Positions 18,706 to 28,847 of a stretch of DNA of 64,000 bases are shown one piece after another. The DNA lies in NCBI GenBank assembly GCA_000333855.2, contig CM007324.1:352735-416734 (forward strand). The letters are read 5' to 3'. Source of the DNA: Endotrypanum monterogeii (taxonomy: Eukaryota > Euglenozoa > Kinetoplastea > Trypanosomatida > Trypanosomatidae). A program made the position numbers and the translations under genes. Each line of letters starts with the position of its first letter. The first letter of the stretch is position 1. The notes under the pieces were generated by a model. That model was not told the DNA's origin and did no database searches. It was given only the letters and a program-made list of their open reading frames with translations.

Positions 18706-19377
18706 TTACTTCTTGCGTTTGCGTATCACGTAGCGATTCACTGCAGCCTCGCCTCCCTTCTCGTTGAGCCGCGAGAAGGTGTCAGCCGTTACCGCACGCT
18801 TCACCGCAGCCCGCTTCGGAAAATATGGCCTGGACTTTGCACCTGCTTTCACTGCGGTAACCTCCTTCCGCAGCAACTCCTTCTTGACTCTTGATTGCCG
18901 ATCTTTGACGGAAGCATCGCGCGTCTTGGACATGTGAAGCTGCGAAGCTCGTTGCAGCTGCTCAAGTTCAGTGTAGAGTCTCTGTGGCGGGGTGAGCTTC
19001 ATCTCGCGCAGATCGCGCTGATGATCCTCTCCAAAAACCTCCTGCTCATAATCTGACAAGTCGTACTCGTCGAGGTCCTCTCCCGCCTCCTCCAACTCGC
19101 ACCGGCGAAGAACACACTTGAGACATTTTATGCGAAAGCGGCGCTCGGCCTCCTCCTTCGCCTCCGCCTCTCGCAAGAAGCCGTAATTCTGCTCGAACAT
19201 GCGCGTATCTGCGCGACCGAGCATGGGGTCAAAACGCGGATCAACACGCCGCTTTGACACTGCTGACTTTGCCGAGGCGATGGTGCGAGTGTTTCCGCTT
19301 GCCACGCGCGATTGCGTCGTCCGACGCGGGCGCTTGCGTGCATCGTGTGCCGGTGGCGGACCGTCGTCCTTGCCCAT
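18706..19377 (-). CDS. RRP36: rRNA processing protein Rrp36 homologue
   Basis: The 223-residue protein matches the Rrp36 (DUF947) family, a nucleolar component of the 90S pre-ribosome needed for early cleavages toward 18S rRNA. The signature DPRFDPMLG (46-54) followed by NYGFL (64-68) is near the start. A charged helix spans the middle. The PYFPKR block (184-189) and a basic RKRKK tail (219-223) match the C-terminal half of known members. Residues 1-45 are basic and disordered, as is common in nucleolar proteins. The start at 19377 is chosen because a T-rich tract with AG at 19410-19411 lies just upstream, which removes the 61 extra codons that read through (TA)n DNA. Confidence 0.85.
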   Translation of the reverse strand: MGKDDGPPPAHDARKRPRRTTQSRVASGNTRTIASAKSAVSKRRVDPRFDPMLGRADTRMFEQNYGFLREAEAKEEAERRFRIKCLKCVLRRCELEEAGEDLDEYDLSDYEQEVFGEDHQRDLREMKLTPPQRLYTELEQLQRASQLHMSKTRDASVKDRQSRVKKELLRKEVTAVKAGAKSRPYFPKRAAVKRAVTADTFSRLNEKGGEAAVNRYVIRKRKK

Positions 19378-20594
19378 AAGCTCTAAACGCTTGCAGAGTT
19401 CCTGCGACACTATAAAGAAAAAAAAAAATATATATATATATATATATTTGTTAAAATGTGGGAGGGAGGCAGGGAACACCGCCTGCCCTCTCCCCCCTGC
19501 TGCTGTCGCCCCAGTGTTTTCGGAGCACTCCTGTAGCTGGCGCTCGGTGAGACACAACAAGACTTTTTAATTTGTTTCAAAGCCCGAGAATATTCTGTTA
19601 GTACGGTTGAGAGGAGGGGAACCAGAGTTGAGCAGTGGGGAGTGAAGACACCTACACACACACACAAACAAAAAAAAAAAAAAAATTAGACTGCAGCGGA
19701 AGGACAATGGAGAATGGGGAGGAGGAGGAGGGGGGGGGGCGCCTTCTTCCTGATGGAGAGGGTGTCTTTAAGTTCAAATAAAGTCGCGAGGCCTCTGGCG
19801 CTGATGATCGCATGTGGGTGGAGTTTTTTTGCCTTGGAACCAATTGTTTTTTTTTTTTGCTTGTGTGTGTGTGTGTGTGTGTGTAGGTGTATCGTTGCGG
19901 CATCGGGTGGTTGTGGCGGTGCCTCTCCCCCTTCCACACTTCTCTACCCAGTCCCACCCTCAGCACCGACTCGCTATCCCGAGAAACGTTATTTGAATCC
20001 CTCGCAAACAATATCACCAGTGGCACTATATATACACACAGCGTCCAGCAAGTCCGTCACACGTCGGCTTGTCACCAAATCAAGCACGCTGTGACATTGA
20101 ATGTTTGCATGCACTCGTGTAAGGCCGCAAACAAAAAAAGAAAGGGTGGTGGTGGTGGTGCCAGTCGATAAAAAAAAAAAATGCTGACAGGAGGGCTAGA
20201 ATACTCGAGGCACTCTGGAGAAAAAAGTCGAGGACATGCGGGAGACAACTATCGTGTAGACATCATGTACCCACGTGTAGCGATGAACGTCAAGTCAATC
20301 ACACCCACCCCACCCCACCCGCCCGCCGCCCGCCGGTGCTGTCGATGGGTGGTCGACCAGAACGCGATGGCCATCCTCGTAAACCGCCTATTTCTCCACG
20401 AATAAGTTACACGTATGCAACCCCCTTCATAAGACTCTCTTTGGCACGTACCGACATATTATATATATATATATATATATACGTCGATGGCGACCTGCGC
20501 CAGCCGTCTTATCTCAAGTGACCTCAATTGTACCGCCCTTTTCTACGCTACTGCAGCCGTGTGTCAACAGGGAGACGGGAAGTGTCAAGAAAAG
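19378..20594. other. Intergenic region, no gene seen
   Basis: Contains (TA)n at about 19430-19447, an A run at 19671-19685, a G run at 19731-19739, (TG)n at 19861-19885, an A run at 20170-20180 and (TA)n at 20460-20480. It covers the 5' flank of the Rrp36 gene and the 3' flank of the COPI-associated-like gene. Confidence 0.6.
19410..19432 (-). promoter_or_regulatory. Trans-splice acceptor of the Rrp36 gene
   Basis: Minus-strand T run (19416-19430) followed by TATAG, with AG at 19410-19411, about 32 nt before the ATG. A second AG lies 8 nt downstream and could also be used. Confidence 0.55.
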
Positions 20595-21398
20595 TCAACG
20601 CTGTGGCACTCCCTCACCATGAAATACAAACTCACTTTCGTACGGATTGGCGTGTGAGCCAGCTCTGCTGAACACTACCTCCCCGTCACCCCCCCCCTCC
20701 TCCCTTGCTACCGATTCACCGAAGTTGTATTCGCGATAGAGGTTTGCACCATGGGACGTTGCGGCGACGGAGGCTGCCGGGGGTGTCAGAGATTCTTTTG
20801 TCACTACTGCGGATGGATTCTTCTCGGTGAACGCCGGCGAAGCAGGGGGGTGGGCTTGCGCGCCGGAGTTAGCAACTGAGAAAGATGGCTCTGGCGCTGC
20901 CGCGCCCGATGATCCCCCACCGTAGTACCTCTGATACTCTTCTCGAACACGTTTCTCCTCCTCCGGGTCCTCGAACTTGGGCAGATGCACTGCTAGACTA
21001 ACGATGAACATCAGTACCCCCAGTGCAATGGCCAGGCTACCGGCGAGCACCTCCACCGGCCCGGTGCCGAGCAGTAGAAGACCAAAAAAAACATAGAAAA
21101 CGCCCCGTGCGCGGTAGTGGACGAGAAAATAAATAACCTTCAGCCAAATATACACCACGCGGCGGAGGAGGGAGAACTGCCGCAGCTCCGCCGACAGGCC
21201 CAAAAGACAGAAGAGAAGACAGTAGAGATTTAGTAAAAAAATGTTTGGCGAAAAAATCATCTTCACAAATTCGAGCATGATCCCAACAAATGCAAGGACG
21301 GTGACTATCAAAGAAATGACAAGAAACACGCGTGGCCAGTTGCGCTGCCAGCAGGACGACCGCTCCGCCCTAGGCGATGCGTCGTTGTTGGAGACCAT
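20595..21398 (-). CDS. COPI-associated-like four-helix membrane protein
   Basis: This 267-residue protein has four hydrophobic spans at about 22-44, 50-70, 98-113 and 114-138, with a short positively charged N-terminus. The first 140 residues fit the pattern of the COPI-associated/Tvp15-type family of small Golgi membrane proteins, including a compact FGLLLLGTG turn between the last two helices. The C-terminal half is cytosol-like: a charged helix (FEDPEEEKRVREEYQRYY, 142-159) and then a disordered Ser/Ala/Pro-rich tail. A Golgi or secretory location and a role in vesicle traffic are inferred from the family. The start is supported by a pyrimidine tract with AG at 21412-21413, giving a 13-nt leader. 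Confidence 0.75.
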   Translation of the reverse strand: MVSNNDASPRAERSSCWQRNWPRVFLVISLIVTVLAFVGIMLEFVKMIFSPNIFLLNLYCLLFCLLGLSAELRQFSLLRRVVYIWLKVIYFLVHYRARGVFYVFFGLLLLGTGPVEVLAGSLAIALGVLMFIVSLAVHLPKFEDPEEEKRVREEYQRYYGGGSSGAAAPEPSFSVANSGAQAHPPASPAFTEKNPSAVVTKESLTPPAASVAATSHGANLYREYNFGESVAREEGGGDGEVVFSRAGSHANPYESEFVFHGEGVPQR

Positions 21399-21411
21399 GA
21401 CAGGACACTGG

Positions 21412-21460
21412 CTGGGTAAGGAAGTGCAAAGCAGAAGAATGAGGGGAATAAAAACTCTAA
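21412..21460 (-). promoter_or_regulatory. Trans-splice acceptor of the COPI-associated-like gene
   Basis: Minus-strand T/C-rich stretch (about 21417-21455) followed by CCCAG, with AG at 21412-21413, 13 nt before the ATG at 21398. Confidence 0.55.
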
Positions 21461-21545
21461 TTTTCGATCGTGGCGCTTTGAGCTGGGCCTACGGCCAAAA
21501 TAGGAGCCGTTGGAGTGAAAACTATAGATATATCGATATATCTAT

Positions 21546-21591
21546 ATCTATATACATCCATATAGATATATCTATATGGATGTATATAGAT
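21546..21591. repeat. Perfect 46-bp palindrome
   Basis: The two halves are exact reverse complements with no spacer, centred between 21568 and 21569. The core TACATCCATATAGATA is mirrored by TATCTATATGGATGTA, with 7 further paired bases on each side. It lies about 150-190 nt upstream of the COPI-associated-like start and just beyond its acceptor, so it is probably in the intergenic precursor and not the mature mRNA. It could extrude as a cruciform or fold into an RNA hairpin. Confidence 0.9.
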
Positions 21592-21824
21592 GTATGTAGA
21601 TGTATATCAAGAGTATGTGCGTGCGTGCACAGTGGGCGGGGAGAAGAGGGAGAAGAGGGAGAGAGTCAAGTGAACAGTCTGATGAATGATGCGTAGCGTT
21701 TCTTTACGTTGAAGGGGAAGAGAGAATGGGAGGCGAGGAAGGGGCGGGGGGGGTGCACCTTCGCCGCCAACCAAGGACGTTCGCTCTCCGGTGAGTTTGC
21801 ACATCTCCGGTAGTTGTCGCACTC

Positions 21825-21847
21825 AGCTCTCAACAGCTGAGAGCTGC
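21825..21847. repeat. Short perfect hairpin, 9-bp stem and 5-nt loop
   Basis: CAGCTCTCA at 21825-21833 pairs with TGAGAGCTG at 21839-21847 around the loop ACAGC. It lies in the 3' flank of the acyltransferase gene. Whether it acts in RNA is unknown. Confidence 0.7.
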
Positions 21848-23475
21848 AATAAACATGAAGACACTCAGTGAGTAGAGATCTGCCCCCCCCCCCCCGCCTG
21901 TCGTTTTCTTAGACGCAGGGGAAATAGCAAGAGAAGGAAGGGAGGTAAATAAATAAATAAAATAAATATATATATATATATATATACGGCCCTTGCAGCA
22001 CAACGATGCGCATTCGTTGGAGTCACCACTGAAGCGGAAGAGGCACTCTCCGCCAAAGGGCAAAGAGGTGACCGGTGAAATCGAAAGGAAAAAAAAATAG
22101 ACGACGACAACGACCAGGTAGGAGGCGATGAAGGGATTTTTTTTTTGTTTACGCAGTTGCTGAAGTGAGCTAAAATATATAGATCTATATATATATATAT
22201 ATGTACTGCATTTCCCGCTGTGCAGTCGACTGTCACATAGGGAATGCAAACATTTGTTTTCCTCCAGTCACAGCTATGAGACTATAGATGAAGCCGCGCG
22301 AGAAGAGCGGGGGATGTGTGATGGGAGGCTGCCACATAACTCCCTCCCTCCCTCCCTCCCTTACATAGCCCTGCCTCACAGCGACCTTGGCTGGCACACG
22401 AGCACGGAATAAAGAGGGCTCTGTGCATCAGAAAGAAAGGGAGACGTGCACGTGTCGTCACCAGCGCGTATCATCAGTACAGCAACGGAGAGCGTGCCAC
22501 ACTCACACATAGGAAGACACACGAATACACGGATCCCCCTCCGCATACAATAATGACAACCGCATTCTCAAAAGACACTAAAAGATAGGGGTGGGGGGTG
22601 GGTAATCAAACTTAGGCATGTGCCAAGGCACATGTTCATGAGAGGAAGGGATATCGAAGAGAGAGAACGCGCGTCGTTGATCGAGCGTCCTGGACACGTG
22701 CTGGGCATCTTCTTGTCTCTCACCCGGACACACTCTCATTCGATATCTGTAAGGGTGTCCCCCGCCCTCCATCCCCCGTTCACCGTAGGATTCCTTCTTC
22801 AGTTGTGCCTCGCAACGCTTTCGCTCGTATTAAGCATCTCTCTGGTCCTAGACCCCGAATTAACCTTCGAGGCATGTACACACACACACACACACAAATA
22901 CAGGAAGCACAAGCACACGAAGCAGTTTTTTTTTTCTTTTCATTATGATGATGCCAATTAAGAGCAATGGTTTTTTGATTCTTGTTCCCACTTTTGGGAG
23001 GAGGTGAGGGGAAATGTGTGGTGTCTGATGCCGGCGTGTACAGTGTTGGCGCCGCCTCCCTCCCAACCTCCTTTCACTGACTCGGCGCTTGACCCCCATT
23101 ACCCCTTCCTGCGACGCCGTCGTCTATGTCACGTAGGGACCTCAGTAGAAATGTGACATCGTATAGGGAAAGACTGTTGTTGGAGGAAGCTAGCGGAAGT
23201 GAGAAGGCACCCGCAGGTATCGCAGCGAGGCGAGCACCACATGTATCTACCACCCACCATTCCGCGCGCTCTCACAGTTGAGCGCTTGCGCGCCGTCAAC
23301 CCCCCCCCCCACCGAGACACATGCACGCACACATACCGCACACTCAAGGGGAGAGACGCATTTTCACCCGCTGACACTTGTCAACCGTGCAGATCACTGT
23401 TGTGCAGTGAGCTGATGCTGCCCCTCCCTCCCTTCCCCCCATCCCCACGTACTCTACCGCTGAGGCGATCCTCCA

Positions 23476-24444
23476 CTACCTCTCACTCGCTTTCACTAGA
23501 GCAGGCGATCCCGACACCACTGTCTTATCCTCGGCGCTGATGGCTCCCTGACCCTCTGTCTCTGCGATCATCTCGTCATACAACTTTTGCATGTGCCGCT
23601 GCATCCGATGTGCAACCTGCTTACTGTCCTCGTCATCGAAGTCAATAGGGAAGCGGCCAACGCGGATGTACACGTCCGCTGGCATGCCGCCGATCATTGT
23701 CCACCACGGCCATGTCTTTTCGGCGCCCGTGATAACCATGTAGTAGGTCTCCATGTGGTGCTTGAAGATGGTATGAAAGGTGCCATATCGAAACGTCTGA
23801 AAGACCCGCGGATGTTTGTTGATGGCACCCTCCGGGAAAATGGCGAGGCTTCCGCCATGGGCGAGGTGCGCGTCAGCGCCCTCCTGCACTCGCGCTTGCC
23901 GCTCCTTATCCACCTCGAAGTTTCCGTCGGAGTCCGACTTGAAGTATACGGGGAAGTGCCCGACACGATCAAAGACACCCCCGAAAATCGGAATTCGGCG
24001 CAGCGACGACTTCATCATCGTGCGTGTATTGAGGAGTTGGCTAAGCGGTGTCAATGCAATGAAGGTATACACATCCCAGAAGGAGGCATGGTTGGCAACA
24101 TAGGCAACACGGTGGAGGCCAATATCCTTCTGCGAAAAAGGCTTTCCCGCATCATCGCGGTCGAAGCGCAGGTACATGCGAATCTGCGGATTGAGCCACC
24201 ACACCATGCGGAATGCCAACACGAGAGGAACGATACACAACCGCTGGACGTAATAGATTGGTAACCCGATGCGTCGCAGCTGCACAATTACCTTCGTCAT
24301 TGCCGACATCGGAAGAAGAGTTATAATGTTGATGAACAGAAACCATCCCCGCATCAGCCACACAGGCACAAGTCGCAAGCGCAGCAGCGCGTACCAGACC
24401 GCGAAGGCGCACAGTGCGACGGCAAAGAGGAGAACACTCGGCAT
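23476..24444 (-). CDS. PlsC-family acyltransferase, probable 1-acylglycerol-3-phosphate acyltransferase
   Basis: The 322-residue protein should acylate a lysophospholipid, most likely lysophosphatidic acid, in membrane lipid synthesis. The catalytic NHASFWD motif (NHxxxxD form) is near residue 118 and the FPEG motif near 202. An N-terminal hydrophobic span at about 3-22 and a second at about 33-52 should anchor it in the endoplasmic reticulum or another internal membrane. The FPEG block continues AINK, not the common TRS, so the residue that usually helps bind the glycerol phosphate differs; substrate could therefore be unusual. The ATG lies right at the first membrane span. A pyrimidine tract with AG near 24545 suggests a leader of about 100 nt. 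Confidence 0.88.
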   Translation of the reverse strand: MPSVLLFAVALCAFAVWYALLRLRLVPVWLMRGWFLFINIITLLPMSAMTKVIVQLRRIGLPIYYVQRLCIVPLVLAFRMVWWLNPQIRMYLRFDRDDAGKPFSQKDIGLHRVAYVANHASFWDVYTFIALTPLSQLLNTRTMMKSSLRRIPIFGGVFDRVGHFPVYFKSDSDGNFEVDKERQARVQEGADAHLAHGGSLAIFPEGAINKHPRVFQTFRYGTFHTIFKHHMETYYMVITGAEKTWPWWTMIGGMPADVYIRVGRFPIDFDDEDSKQVAHRMQRHMQKLYDEMIAETEGQGAISAEDKTVVSGSPALVKASER

Positions 24445-24839
24445 TTTCTTGTTTCTCTCCCAGTGGCACTTGGGAAGTGCGTTGCTCAGCTTGTTCTTTC
24501 TTGTCCTTACTCCTTTCTCCTTGTATAACTTATTTCACGGTGATACTGTTTTGAAGGGGGGCAGAGGAGGGGAGGGGAAAGTCAGTTTGCCTGAGATGGC
24601 AGAGTAGCGGTAGCAACAGTGTGGTGCATCCTCTTCCACCACGTCCCCCCCCCCCGCCGCCGCCTTTCTCTACAGAGGGTGTGGCGCAACACACAGAGAA
24701 GGCGCTGATGGGGTGAATGGGAGAAATCCAAGACAATTCGGGAGGGAGTGAGAAAGCGACAGGAGAGTCCCAACTATGATCGCGTGTGCGTCAGTCGATT
24801 AATCGACCCCGTCACTGTGGGAACACACACACACACGCA

Positions 24840-24842
<3 letters not shown>

Positions 24843-24874
<32 letters not shown>
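24843..24874. repeat. (TA)16 microsatellite
   Basis: Uninterrupted TA dinucleotides in the intergenic region upstream of the acyltransferase gene. Confidence 0.95.
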
Positions 24875-24879
<5 letters not shown>

Positions 24880-25594
24880 CGGTGATCAACAAATGCGTAG
24901 GTGCAGAGAGAGGTAAGTGAAAATTGGCGTACGGAACGCAGACGAGTGGAGGGGGGGTGTAAGAGGTCGGGGAGGGGTCCGTACATTATAGAGCTCATTT
25001 TGCCTTCACCTCGCACCTTTTCTTCACGTTTCACAGTCCCCCCAGCACCACCTTTGTTTCCACACACTCCTCCCTTTTTTTATTCATGTTTTTTTTTCTC
25101 CTACATGTCCGACAAAGAAAAAAAAGAAATGCATACCCCAAACAAGTGTACCCGCATCGCTCCACCCTCCCCCCCCCGCCCCAATGGACTGAGATGGGGT
25201 TTGGAGCTGAAAGAGGAGGAGGGGAGGGGGGGGGCAATGGAAGGCGCACATCAACTCCTCTGCATTTAAGCTGCCATTGCATTCCGTGCCCGCTGCATGC
25301 GCTCCTGAAGACACCACCCTGAGGCGTCGGACATTACCCTTCTGAAAGTCGAACGGTTATGCCCCCATGCGGATGTGAGGTACCAGCGCCACGTCTGTAG
25401 CTAGGTGTCCGGCTGTCTCCACGACTCACTTGGGAAGAAGCTGTGGACACACCCAAGTACGTGGCCGAGGTCGGGTAGGGGAAAGGGAAGAAGGCACACA
25501 ACGATACTCCAGTGTGGTTAACATGAATATACGCATCAATCTGAACTTTCCTTCAAGTCAGCCTGAGGAGTTCACGATGAGCAAAACAGGAAAT

Positions 25595-25634
<40 letters not shown>
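25595..25634. repeat. (TG)20 microsatellite
   Basis: Uninterrupted TG dinucleotides in the 3' flank of the 493-aa gene. Confidence 0.95.
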
Positions 25635-25635
<1 letters not shown>

Positions 25636-26260
25636 TAGGGGGGGGGAGAGACCGATGGCGCATGAATCTCTGCGTCTGCGCCTGTGCAGACTCCGACGCA
25701 CTTACTCGAGAAGCATCGCTAAGACAACGTGTCAAGGGCACGTTGGATGAGTGATGAAAACTAGAAAAGCAAACCGAGATCGAGAGGAAGACAGATGACG
25801 CAGAGATGGTGAGGCGTGGGTGGCGAGAAACAAAGACATAGGTGCGCAAACATGATGAGAAAGGGGAGCGGCCCGTGCAGTGGGAGGGGGGCGGAACAGC
25901 AAAGCAGTAAGTCGAGACAGTGTTGATATACGAGAAGCCGGAGATTGGTGAAACCGAATCAAAAAAAAAAAAGTGTGCTTTGCTTCTGAGAAGATGCGCA
26001 CATCATCGCCCCCCCCGCCTTCCTCCACCCCTTTCCCTTCTCCAGACGATTCCCCCCTTAGTTGGCGCGTAGACACGAAACAAAGGGGGAAAACGAGCAA
26101 CAGCACTCACGTGCACCAGCTGTCGGTCATCACTCTTGAAACGAGGGAAGGGGGTGGGAAGAGGAAGGGCGGGACAAATGAGGCACGCGTCCTCGCAGAA
26201 GGCGCAAACCCACACGCTAGCACGTCGCTTCGCAGCTCAGTGGGTATGCGCTACGGAGCC

Positions 26261-27742
26261 TCATTGAGGCAGCGGTATCATATTGACAGAGGCGGCGCTA
26301 GAGATGTGTGAGGTACAGGAGCAGTCGCCGCTTCGGGAACTGCTGCTACTGCAGCGACCTCCGTGTATATCTTTGTACATGCGAAGCGCTTCCTCGTCAC
26401 CGCAAGTTGGGCCAAGGGATCCAAGGTTACAAACGTGACCGCTACGGGGCGCCTGCGGTCGCGCTGAGTCGCCAGAGATGTCAAAGGATGCACCGTTGAG
26501 ACTGTCTCTAAGGCCGCTCCGCATGGCTCTAGAAAGACTTCTCGCACCTGATACCCCCTCCTCCGCCTCGTCGTCGGCGTCAGCGTTGTTGTCGTCGTCG
26601 CCGTCGTCCTCCTCTTCCTCCTCCGAATATGTGTCGGCCTGCAGTGGCAGGAAACCTTGAACAGCCGGAACGAGTCCGGTGCTCACGTGCGCCATCGTAG
26701 GAGGTCGGTCAACTTCCTCGCCGCAGATCTCTGCTGGCGGGCCAGCCACAGTGACTCGGTCCACCACAGCAGCCCCGATAGGGGGTACCAGATCAGCTCG
26801 TGCGGCGGATGGAGACGACGCTGACGAGGTCATCCGTCTCAGTTGAGCTTTGAGGTCAGCCGCTTCGCGAGTTCTAGCCCGCAAGGCGGCGGTGAGGTAA
26901 TGCAGCCGTTGTCTATCCTCTTCAATTTCTCTGTCAAGAATCACACCGGATTGCAAGTGCGCCGGGGAAGATATTGGAGAAGGGTGCACAAACGACGTGG
27001 GCGAAGCAGCACCACTGCGGGGGCCTGAGTTCGGTTTTGCAGCCGGCCACGCATCGTCGACATCGCTGATCGCCCCTGCAGGGGTTGTGTAGCCCCGTCC
27101 CATCCAAGCGGGATCCGTGTGACGAAACACCAGCCGTGAGTGCCCAACGGCTTCATTACACTCCGTCACACCTAATACCCCGTTCACGCGTCGCGGCGAA
27201 CTCGGCAACCGGGAAAGACAACGGAGCACTGTCACCCAGACAGAGGGGGAGGTCATCTCAGCTTCTGTGGAAACGGGGATAATGAAGAACGACATCAAGT
27301 CAGCTGATGCGGCTGCAACGCTAGTAGCGGAAGGCCCGAGAGAGAGACGTAGACCCCTGTCGGCGATCTCGCCCGTCGCCGCTGATGGTTCTATTCTACA
27401 CGCGGGTGTGAGAGGAACTACAGGAAATGATTCCTCCACTTCGAATGATTGACCCGCAGCGCAGCGCTGCTTCAGTGTGCCATAAACCCCACTCGATTGC
27501 CCGTCCACCTCAGCGTGATTAAAGGCATTTGCCACATCCTCTGTGAAGCACAGCTGCGGATACGGTGTGAGAGAGAGACGGATCCGTGCACGATAGCGCA
27601 GGCCGAGCACTTCGTCGAGCAGCCACACCGGTTGCGAGCGCAGAAGCTGCTTCAACACACGTTGGTGTAGCAGGTAGTCGCGAAGTGTGAGTGTCGCGGG
27701 GGACGTCGGCGACGGCGACGTAGTCATTGAGAATTCGGACAT
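26261..27742 (-). CDS. Hypothetical protein with acidic and Ser-rich C-terminus, 493 aa
   Basis: No family recognised. Residues 15-75 look ordered (LRDYLLHQRVLKQLL, then VWLLDEVLGLRYRARIRLSL). The middle has hydrophobic patches (ADLMSFFIIPV) separated by Ser/Pro-rich linkers. A helix of about 30 residues with LHYLTAALRARTREAADLKAQL (about 275-310) could form a coiled coil. An Asp/Glu run follows (about 370-395), and the C-terminus is rich in Ser and Cys. No signal peptide or membrane span is seen. The start at 27742 follows a T-rich tract whose first AG is only 2 nt upstream; a second in-frame ATG lies at codon 6. The 111 codons open further upstream are low complexity. Confidence 0.78.
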   Translation of the reverse strand: MSEFSMTTSPSPTSPATLTLRDYLLHQRVLKQLLRSQPVWLLDEVLGLRYRARIRLSLTPYPQLCFTEDVANAFNHAEVDGQSSGVYGTLKQRCAAGQSFEVEESFPVVPLTPACRIEPSAATGEIADRGLRLSLGPSATSVAAASADLMSFFIIPVSTEAEMTSPSVWVTVLRCLSRLPSSPRRVNGVLGVTECNEAVGHSRLVFRHTDPAWMGRGYTTPAGAISDVDDAWPAAKPNSGPRSGAASPTSFVHPSPISSPAHLQSGVILDREIEEDRQRLHYLTAALRARTREAADLKAQLRRMTSSASSPSAARADLVPPIGAAVVDRVTVAGPPAEICGEEVDRPPTMAHVSTGLVPAVQGFLPLQADTYSEEEEEDDGDDDNNADADDEAEEGVSGARSLSRAMRSGLRDSLNGASFDISGDSARPQAPRSGHVCNLGSLGPTCGDEEALRMYKDIHGGRCSSSSSRSGDCSCTSHISSAASVNMIPLPQ

Positions 27743-28430
27743 GTCTACGAGAGACAAGATAAAAGAAATATATAAATAAAAATATAAATAGGTGTAGGTA
27801 TAGGTATACAGACACGAGGCGCAAGTAGCGCTCGACGTATGTGCCTTCAACAGAGGAAGGGGGAAGCGAGAGAAAGGGATCGACGTGTCCCGGTGTGACG
27901 CGAACGGGTCGTAGTGTTCCGTGGCGAAGATCACTTGAACGTGAACTGGTGTTGGCGTGGATCGGTATCGGGTATTGCTGAGAATGAATGGGGGAATCGA
28001 GGTGTCGAAGACAGTGGCGAGTGACACCACGGGTGGTGCCCAACACCGAAGCCGAAGGGAAGTGAGACAGAGCACGATGGACTAGTGACAATGTTTTGAT
28101 GGACTTCATCCCCCACCACCACCACCACCATCACCACCACCACACACACCTCACCCGATGCTTTACAGGGGAGGCGCGTGCGGGAAAAGAAAGGGATGGG
28201 GGGGATGGGGGGGAGGGGGGGGTAGAGTCGAGTCCCTCTAGTCACGCTTGCAGGTAAGCCCATGGGGGTGATGCCAGCGGCGTTGCGTGTCAAAGGAGAA
28301 CATATTTTTTTTTGTTGTTTGTTTGTTTGCTTGATTTTTTTGGGTAATGCTCACGAGCTCGGCGCTTGAATTGTCTTTCTGTTATGTGAGAGAAAAGAAA
28401 GAGCGAGGAGGAGAGAAAGACCAACAGGCG
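27743..28430. other. Intergenic region, no gene seen
   Basis: Contains the T-rich tract (on the minus strand) of the 493-aa gene at 27747-27800, a (CAC)n tract at 28112-28143, a G-rich run at 28198-28222 and a GTTT tandem near 28311-28329. It includes the 3' flank of the 138-aa gene. Confidence 0.6.
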
Positions 28431-28847
28431 CTAATGGCCGCTTGTGTAGGACTCACCCATGGCCGTGAGGAACGTGTCCGATACAAACGGCAACATATTG
28501 TACAGGAATATCATTCGGTCTCGCATCAAACTGCTACACAAACTCATTTGGGACTCTGTTACCCCTGCCACCGCCTCTGCCCACGTCGACGGAGATGCAC
28601 CAGCGAGTACATCACCGAAGCGATTCGTCTCAACGAGAAGCCGCATCGAGGAGGAGAGCTCGTCGTTTGTGAGTTTGTTTCTCACTCGCTTGACATCATC
28701 TTCTGTCACCTTGCTGATGTCCTCCTTAGTGACCCGAACAAGGCGCTTCTCCAACGGCGGTGGTGTGTCACCTTCTTTACCCATCGATGATGAAGTGACG
28801 CAAGACGATGGCCGTACCATCGCCGTTACAGCAGAAAAGATCGACAT
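28431..28847 (-). CDS. Small hypothetical protein, 138 aa, at a duplicated locus
   Basis: No family recognised. The 138-residue protein starts MSIFSAV, has a charged helical middle (about 38-75, KEDISKVTEDDVKRVRNKL) and a more hydrophobic end (MIFLYNMLPFVSDTFLTAMG, 109-128) that might be a membrane or packing helix. The start at 28847 is supported by a pyrimidine tract with AG at 28892-28893, giving a leader of about 44 nt; the open frame upstream is excluded by it. The upstream flank of this gene, from the start codon outward, is repeated beyond the N-gap at 29196-29273, where a second ATG TCG is followed at once by the gap. This suggests a second, unassembled copy of the gene. Confidence 0.7.
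   Translation of the reverse strand: MSIFSAVTAMVRPSSCVTSSSMGKEGDTPPPLEKRLVRVTKEDISKVTEDDVKRVRNKLTNDELSSSMRLLVETNRFGDVLAGASPSTWAEAVAGVTESQMSLCSSLMRDRMIFLYNMLPFVSDTFLTAMGESYTSGH

Larger units (their letters stand above)
21399..23475. other. 2.1-kb intergenic region, no gene seen
   Basis: Besides the palindrome and the hairpin it holds a C run at 21883-21896, (TA)n at 21968-21986 and 22189-22202, a (CTCC)n tract at 22341-22361, (CA)n at 22873-22896 and a C run at 23300-23310. Most of it should be the 3' untranslated region of the acyltransferase gene to the right. Confidence 0.6.
24445..26260. other. 1.8-kb intergenic region, no gene seen
   Basis: Holds a C run at 24646-24655, (TA)n at 24843-24874, T runs near 25074-25097, a G run near 25223-25233, (TG)n at 25595-25634 and an A run near 25961-25972. 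It contains the 5' leader of the acyltransferase gene and the long 3' flank of the 493-aa gene. Confidence 0.6.
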
